DNA of 64,000 nucleotides from Glaciecola amylolytica (GTDB taxonomy: Bacteria; Bacteroidota; Bacteroidia; Flavobacteriales_D; Crocinitomicaceae), in NCBI GenBank assembly GCA_003856375.1, contig CP034120.1:4273501-4337500 (forward strand), read 5' to 3'. Below the pieces are notes generated by a model, which worked only from the letters and a program-made list of their open reading frames with translations, was not told where the DNA came from and searched no databases. A program made the position numbers and the translations under genes. Positions 60,656 through 64,000 of the stretch are shown one piece after another; the first letter of the stretch is position 1; the number at the start of each line of letters is the position of its first letter.

Positions 60656-62359
60656 TTAGCCAACCAGGTCAACAATCAGAATGTCATCAGTTTTGGTGAC
60701 TTTCAGAAGACTGTTTTTAGTTAGTCCTTTGATACTGGTATCCCATTGCTTATTGCTTAAATTCGTAAGGGTTTTCAATGCATTCAAATCCATTGATTTT
60801 TCGCGTTTCATGATATCGAAAATCAATTGCTCATTCTCATTCAAAACAACCTTAGCTGTTTTTTCAGGACGCATCTGAGGGAAGAACAATACTTCCTGAA
60901 TGGAAGGATTATTTGTCAGATACATGATCAAACGATCCATTCCGATTCCCAACCCGGAAGTAGGAGGCATTCCGTATTCCAAAGCACGCAGGAAATCCTG
61001 GTCGATCAATCCGTTTGCCTCATCATCTCCTTTTTCGGAAAGTCTCACTTGCTCCTCAAAACGTTCACGCTGATCGATCGGATCATTCAATTCCGAATAA
61101 GCATTTGCGATTTCTTTTCCGCAAACCATCAATTCGAAACGTTCCGTCAATTCAGGATTATCGCGGTGTGTTTTACACAATGGCGACATTTCCTTCGGAT
61201 AATCCGTAATAAAGGTCGGCTGAATGTAATTTCCTTCACACTTTTCACCGAAGATCTCATCGATCAATTTTCCTTTGCCCATGGTTTCATCCACAGCAAT
61301 TCCCATTCCTTTAGCTGCCGCTCTCAATTCGTCTTCCGATTTTCCGGCGATATCAAAACCGGTGAAATCAATAATCGATTGGCGCATGGTTATACGCTTG
61401 TAAGGAGCTTTGAAGCTGATATGGTGTTCTCCGAAAGTACATTCCGGTGTTCCGTTTACGCTGGTTGCACAATGTTCCAACAAACGCTCGGTGAAATCCA
61501 TCATCCAGTTGTAATCTTTGTAGGAAACGTAAATTTCCATTGCAGTAAATTCCGGATTGTGCGTACGGTCCATTCCTTCGTTGCGGAAGTTTTTGGAAAA
61601 TTCGTAAACACCGTCAAAACCACCGACGATCAATCGTTTCAAATACAATTCGTTCGCAATACGCATGTAAAGCGGAATATCCAAAGCGTTGTGATGTGTA
61701 ATGAAGGGACGGGCAGAAGCTCCACCGGGAATTGCTTGCAAAACCGGAGTCTCCACTTCCATGTAGCCTGCATCATTGAAGAAATTACGCATTGCCGAGT
61801 ACAATTTCGTGCGTTTTACGAAAATCTCTTTCACTTGCGGATTCACCACTAAGTCAACATAACGCTGGCGGTAGCGTGTTTCAGGATCTGTTAATGCATC
61901 GTGTATTTTCCCGTCTGCATCGGTTTTAGGAAGCGGAAGCGGTTTCAAAGATTTACTCAATAATTGAAACTCTTTCACGTTTACGGAAACTTCTCCGACC
62001 TGTGTTTTGAAAACTTCTCCTTTCACTCCGATGAAATCACCCAGATCCAACCACTTTTTGAATACATCGTTGTAAAGTGATTTGTCTTCTCCCGGGCAAA
62101 TTTCGTCGCGGTTAAAGTATACCTGAATTCTTCCTTCCGAATCTTGTATTTCAGCAAAAGAAGCTTTTCCCATTACGCGCTGACTCATCATTCGACCTGC
62201 CAGACAAACCGTCTTCCCCTCTTCAAAATTGTTCTTGATAGAAGCAGAGTAATCTGTTACAGGATAAAGTGCCGCTGGATACGGATCAATTCCCGCATCG
62301 CGTAAATGTTGCAACGTTTGACGTCGCTGAATTTCTTGTTCTGATAATTCTTGTGACAT
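60656..62359 (-). CDS. lysS: Lysine--tRNA ligase (class II)
   Basis: 567 residues. An N-terminal OB-fold tRNA-binding domain (about 50-150, CLAGRMMSQRVMGKASFAEI, IQVYFNRDE). The class II core has motif 1 (YMEVETPVLQAIPGGASARPF), motif 2 (FRNEGMDRTHNPEFTAMEIY) and motif 3 (GLGIGMDRLIMYLTN). After the usual end (LFFPQMRPE) it carries a roughly 65-residue extension (LNENEQLIFDIMKREKSMDL, ending DDILIVDLVG) that looks like a small winged helix. Such tails occur in Bacteroidota LysRS; their role is unclear. Confidence 0.97.
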   Translation of the reverse strand: MSQELSEQEIQRRQTLQHLRDAGIDPYPAALYPVTDYSASIKNNFEEGKTVCLAGRMMSQRVMGKASFAEIQDSEGRIQVYFNRDEICPGEDKSLYNDVFKKWLDLGDFIGVKGEVFKTQVGEVSVNVKEFQLLSKSLKPLPLPKTDADGKIHDALTDPETRYRQRYVDLVVNPQVKEIFVKRTKLYSAMRNFFNDAGYMEVETPVLQAIPGGASARPFITHHNALDIPLYMRIANELYLKRLIVGGFDGVYEFSKNFRNEGMDRTHNPEFTAMEIYVSYKDYNWMMDFTERLLEHCATSVNGTPECTFGEHHISFKAPYKRITMRQSIIDFTGFDIAGKSEDELRAAAKGMGIAVDETMGKGKLIDEIFGEKCEGNYIQPTFITDYPKEMSPLCKTHRDNPELTERFELMVCGKEIANAYSELNDPIDQRERFEEQVRLSEKGDDEANGLIDQDFLRALEYGMPPTSGLGIGMDRLIMYLTNNPSIQEVLFFPQMRPEKTAKVVLNENEQLIFDIMKREKSMDLNALKTLTNLSNKQWDTSIKGLTKNSLLKVTKTDDILIVDLVG

Positions 62360-62370
62360 TTTTAATCGAT

Positions 62371-62405
62371 ATTGAGACTTCGGGATTTTAAGATATCAGG
62401 ACTTG
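62371..62405 (-). repeat. Intergenic repeat family 1, copy B (diverged)
   Basis: On the minus strand GTCCTGATATCTTAAAATCC then CGAAGTCTCAATATC aligns without gaps to the plus-strand reading of 7443-7478 with about eight differences in 35 bases. It lies 12 bp upstream of the lysS start, not after a stop codon as in the other copies. Confidence 0.5.
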
Positions 62406-62507
62406 CCCAATCTTTGAATCTTACGTCTATTTTATTTTTTGTTTCGTTAATTTAAAATACATTTTTGACAGCTGATTCCACCACATGATGGAGTGAACTT
62501 TGTCGAA

Positions 62508-63383
62508 CTACCAGTGCGGACAGCTGTCACAACCGTTCTTCGTCTTGATGTAGAACAACAATCCCAAAGATACATTGTAAGTGGCTAATCCGAATGCTTG
62601 TTTTGCCCGTTGATTCCTGTCATTTAATCGCGTTTTGACTCCCGGAAGATGTGCGAAAGCTAATCCGCCTTCTCCCTGAATGAACAAATGTTTGAAAAAC
62701 TCCAGACGAACACTGGCATTGGCTCCGATTCCGTAACCGGAAAGAGCTGTTGACCTGTTGGATTGCTCGTTTGAGAATCTGAAATTGGTTGTTGTCAGCA
62801 TCGGACCCAGGTTCAAACCAACATTTCCCGTAATGGCAAATTGTCTGCGGTCTCCTGCTTCCCAGATATCGTAGGAACGCAGCAATTCGATTCGCATGTA
62901 ATTCAATCCTCCCGAATGTTCGTAATGAAAATGATTCGGATCAATAACAGTTGATTCCTGATGATAATTTCCTTCCCAAAGCGAATCAGCTCCCATTGCA
63001 AAATGACCGTCGAGAACCACTTCATTATTCGGCGCCATGACGTAATTGAAATGATCTACTCCCAATGAAATAGCCCACTTTTCCGTGAAATAATAACCGA
63101 TCCGGAAGTTGTATTGCGGAATGGTCATATTCATCGGATTCAAATACAGATTGGCACCAAACTTTGGCTGTCTGTCTGTTGCTTTCACGCCTTTCATTTC
63201 AAAATCGTAATCCGACCCGATAAAGTGGATATTGGATTTTGTATAAGCGGTTCTGTTGTATCCCCAATAGAAAAAAAGTGTACCTGCATTAGTACTTCTT
63301 TTTCGTTGATGCTTTCGAACCTGAGCATTAGCCGGAATGGCAATAATTGCTAAAAGTAATAGAACAAACAGCCTTTTGTGCAT
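62508..63383 (-). CDS. Outer-membrane beta-barrel-like protein
   Basis: 291 residues. Signal peptide MHKRLFVLLLLAIIAIPANA. A basic linker (RKHQRKRSTNA) is followed by alternating strands rich in Tyr, Phe and Gly (TLFFYWGYNRTAYTKSNIHF, NFRIGYYFTEKWAISLGVDH, GLNYMRIELL, YNVSLGLLFYIK) consistent with an 8-12-strand barrel. It ends GCDSCPHW with a Cys pair. Function unknown. The ATG is seven bases after the stop of the pseudouridine synthase gene, so the two are probably co-transcribed. Confidence 0.75.
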   Translation of the reverse strand: MHKRLFVLLLLAIIAIPANAQVRKHQRKRSTNAGTLFFYWGYNRTAYTKSNIHFIGSDYDFEMKGVKATDRQPKFGANLYLNPMNMTIPQYNFRIGYYFTEKWAISLGVDHFNYVMAPNNEVVLDGHFAMGADSLWEGNYHQESTVIDPNHFHYEHSGGLNYMRIELLRSYDIWEAGDRRQFAITGNVGLNLGPMLTTTNFRFSNEQSNRSTALSGYGIGANASVRLEFFKHLFIQGEGGLAFAHLPGVKTRLNDRNQRAKQAFGLATYNVSLGLLFYIKTKNGCDSCPHW

Positions 63384-63390
63384 GGTTGAA

Positions 63391-64000
63391 TTATTTAGTC
63401 ATTTTTAAAAAATGAACCTCTTGTTCAGTCAAATGTCTGTAATAACCTCTTGGTAAATCTTTCTTCGTTAAACTCGCAAATTGCACGCGGTCTAATTTAA
63501 CAACCTCGTAGCCCAATTTCTCAAACATACGACGTACAATGCGGTTCTTTCCGGAGTGAATTTCGATTCCGACTTCACGGGAAGATTTACTGTCTTTTAC
63601 ATATTCGGCTTTATCAGCCTGAATGCGGCCGTCTTCCAGATCAATTCCACGCATCAACAACTCCAAATGTTCAGCTTGAACAGGTTTGTCTGTTTCAACA
63701 TGATAGATCTTCGTTGCCTCATAGCGTGGGTGAGTCAGCTTTTTAGCCATATCTCCGTCGTTCGTGAAAAGCAACAAACCGGTTGTTTCACGATCCAGAC
63801 GCCCAACGGGGTAAATTCGTTCCTTACAAGCATTGAATACCAAACGCATCACTGTTTTTCTTCCAAGAGGATCATCCATTGTAGTAATAAATCCTTTTGG
63901 CTTATTTAGTAACACATAACGTTTGATTTCTGCGTTAATTGTTTCACCGTCGTATTGTACGCGGTCATCTTTTTTGACCTTGTATCCCAGTTCTGTGATG
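63391..64000 (-). CDS. Pseudouridine synthase, RsuA/RluB family (5' end outside window)
   Basis: The frame runs off the right edge; about 203 residues are visible. The first visible residues (ITELGYKVKKDDRVQYDGET) are the end of an S4 RNA-binding domain. The catalytic domain follows, with VLLNKPKGFITTMDDP, the catalytic Asp in YPVGRLDRETTGLLLF, KIYHVETD and the closing IVRRMFEKLGYEVVKLDRVQ. This fits RsuA/RluB/RluE/RluF-type enzymes that modify one uridine in rRNA. RluB is the best guess since the catalytic sequence is complete. Internal GTG at 63915 is not the real start. Confidence 0.92.
   Translation of the reverse strand, partial: ITELGYKVKKDDRVQYDGETINAEIKRYVLLNKPKGFITTMDDPLGRKTVMRLVFNACKERIYPVGRLDRETTGLLLFTNDGDMAKKLTHPRYEATKIYHVETDKPVQAEHLELLMRGIDLEDGRIQADKAEYVKDSKSSREVGIEIHSGKNRIVRRMFEKLGYEVVKLDRVQFASLTKKDLPRGYYRHLTEQEVHFLKMTK

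Noticed and set aside
60827-61852. 341-codon plus-strand frame opposite lysS
   Set aside because: Lies wholly antisense to a clearly real lysS; the translation is rich in F/H/S/I and shows no domain. It is a shadow of codon bias.
1-64000. Insertion sequences, prophage genes, CRISPR arrays, rRNA genes
   Set aside because: None seen: no transposase, integrase, phage structural gene, cas gene, spaced direct-repeat array or rRNA sequence in either strand by reading.

Overview
The window looks like chromosome from a member of the Bacteroidota, most likely Flavobacteriales (a Fluviicola/Crocinitomicaceae-like organism is my guess). The evidence is: five secreted proteins ending in type IX secretion system (T9SS) C-terminal sorting domains; a PorZ-like protein overlapping recO; several promoters with the Bacteroidota -7 motif TAnnTTTG; few Shine-Dalgarno sequences; and housekeeping genes (cysS, rnpA, mgtE, ileS, lysS, recO) mixed with lineage-specific lipoproteins and outer-membrane barrels. 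No transposase, integrase, rRNA operon or CRISPR array is visible.

Layout. 1-7.3 kb: the end of cysS, rnpA, an S41 processing protease followed by an O-antigen-ligase-like membrane protein, mgtE and a secreted fasciclin protein. 7.5-17 kb: a T9SS cargo protein, a DEAD-box helicase, a histidine kinase/response regulator pair, an OmpA-domain protein and an aldehyde dehydrogenase resembling aminomuconate semialdehyde dehydrogenase. 17-25 kb (minus strand): a coupled pair of related envelope proteins, a lipoprotein, LD-carboxypeptidase, an ECF sigma/anti-sigma pair and a rhomboid-like membrane protein that seems to lack the catalytic residues. 25-43.5 kb: ileS, a PF10136-type membrane protein, a T9SS adhesin-like protein, a Ppx/GppA phosphatase, a 1449-residue M43 metalloprotease with Cys-rich repeats, small soluble proteins, and a HAD/acetyltransferase operon divergent from a Crp/Fnr regulator. 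43.5-50 kb: a SIMPL protein, then an AT-rich accessory segment with a 1180-residue SIR2-NACHT-HEAT protein (probably antiphage), a relic-like repeat, tRNA-Arg and a broken tRNA half. 50-64 kb: porZ-recO, an ABC-F ATPase, a small membrane protein, a barrel protein, an FG-GAP/UnbV T9SS protein beside a diheme cytochrome lipoprotein, a DUF3298-like protein, lysS, another barrel protein and the end of an RsuA/RluB-type pseudouridine synthase.

The most interesting locus is the SIR2-NACHT-HEAT protein: an NLR-like STAND ATPase with an intact NADase-type N-terminus and Walker A motif, in DNA more AT-rich than its surroundings, about 0.7 kb from a tRNA gene and a tRNA fragment. Other items worth a look are the degenerate rhomboid, two families of intergenic repeats placed just after stop codons, a tRNA half interrupted by a palindrome, two mutually exclusive hairpins, and a perfect palindrome carrying two DnaA-box-like sequences.

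All calls are from reading the sequence and translations. Domain names are recognition by eye, not database hits. Composition statements are visual, not computed.
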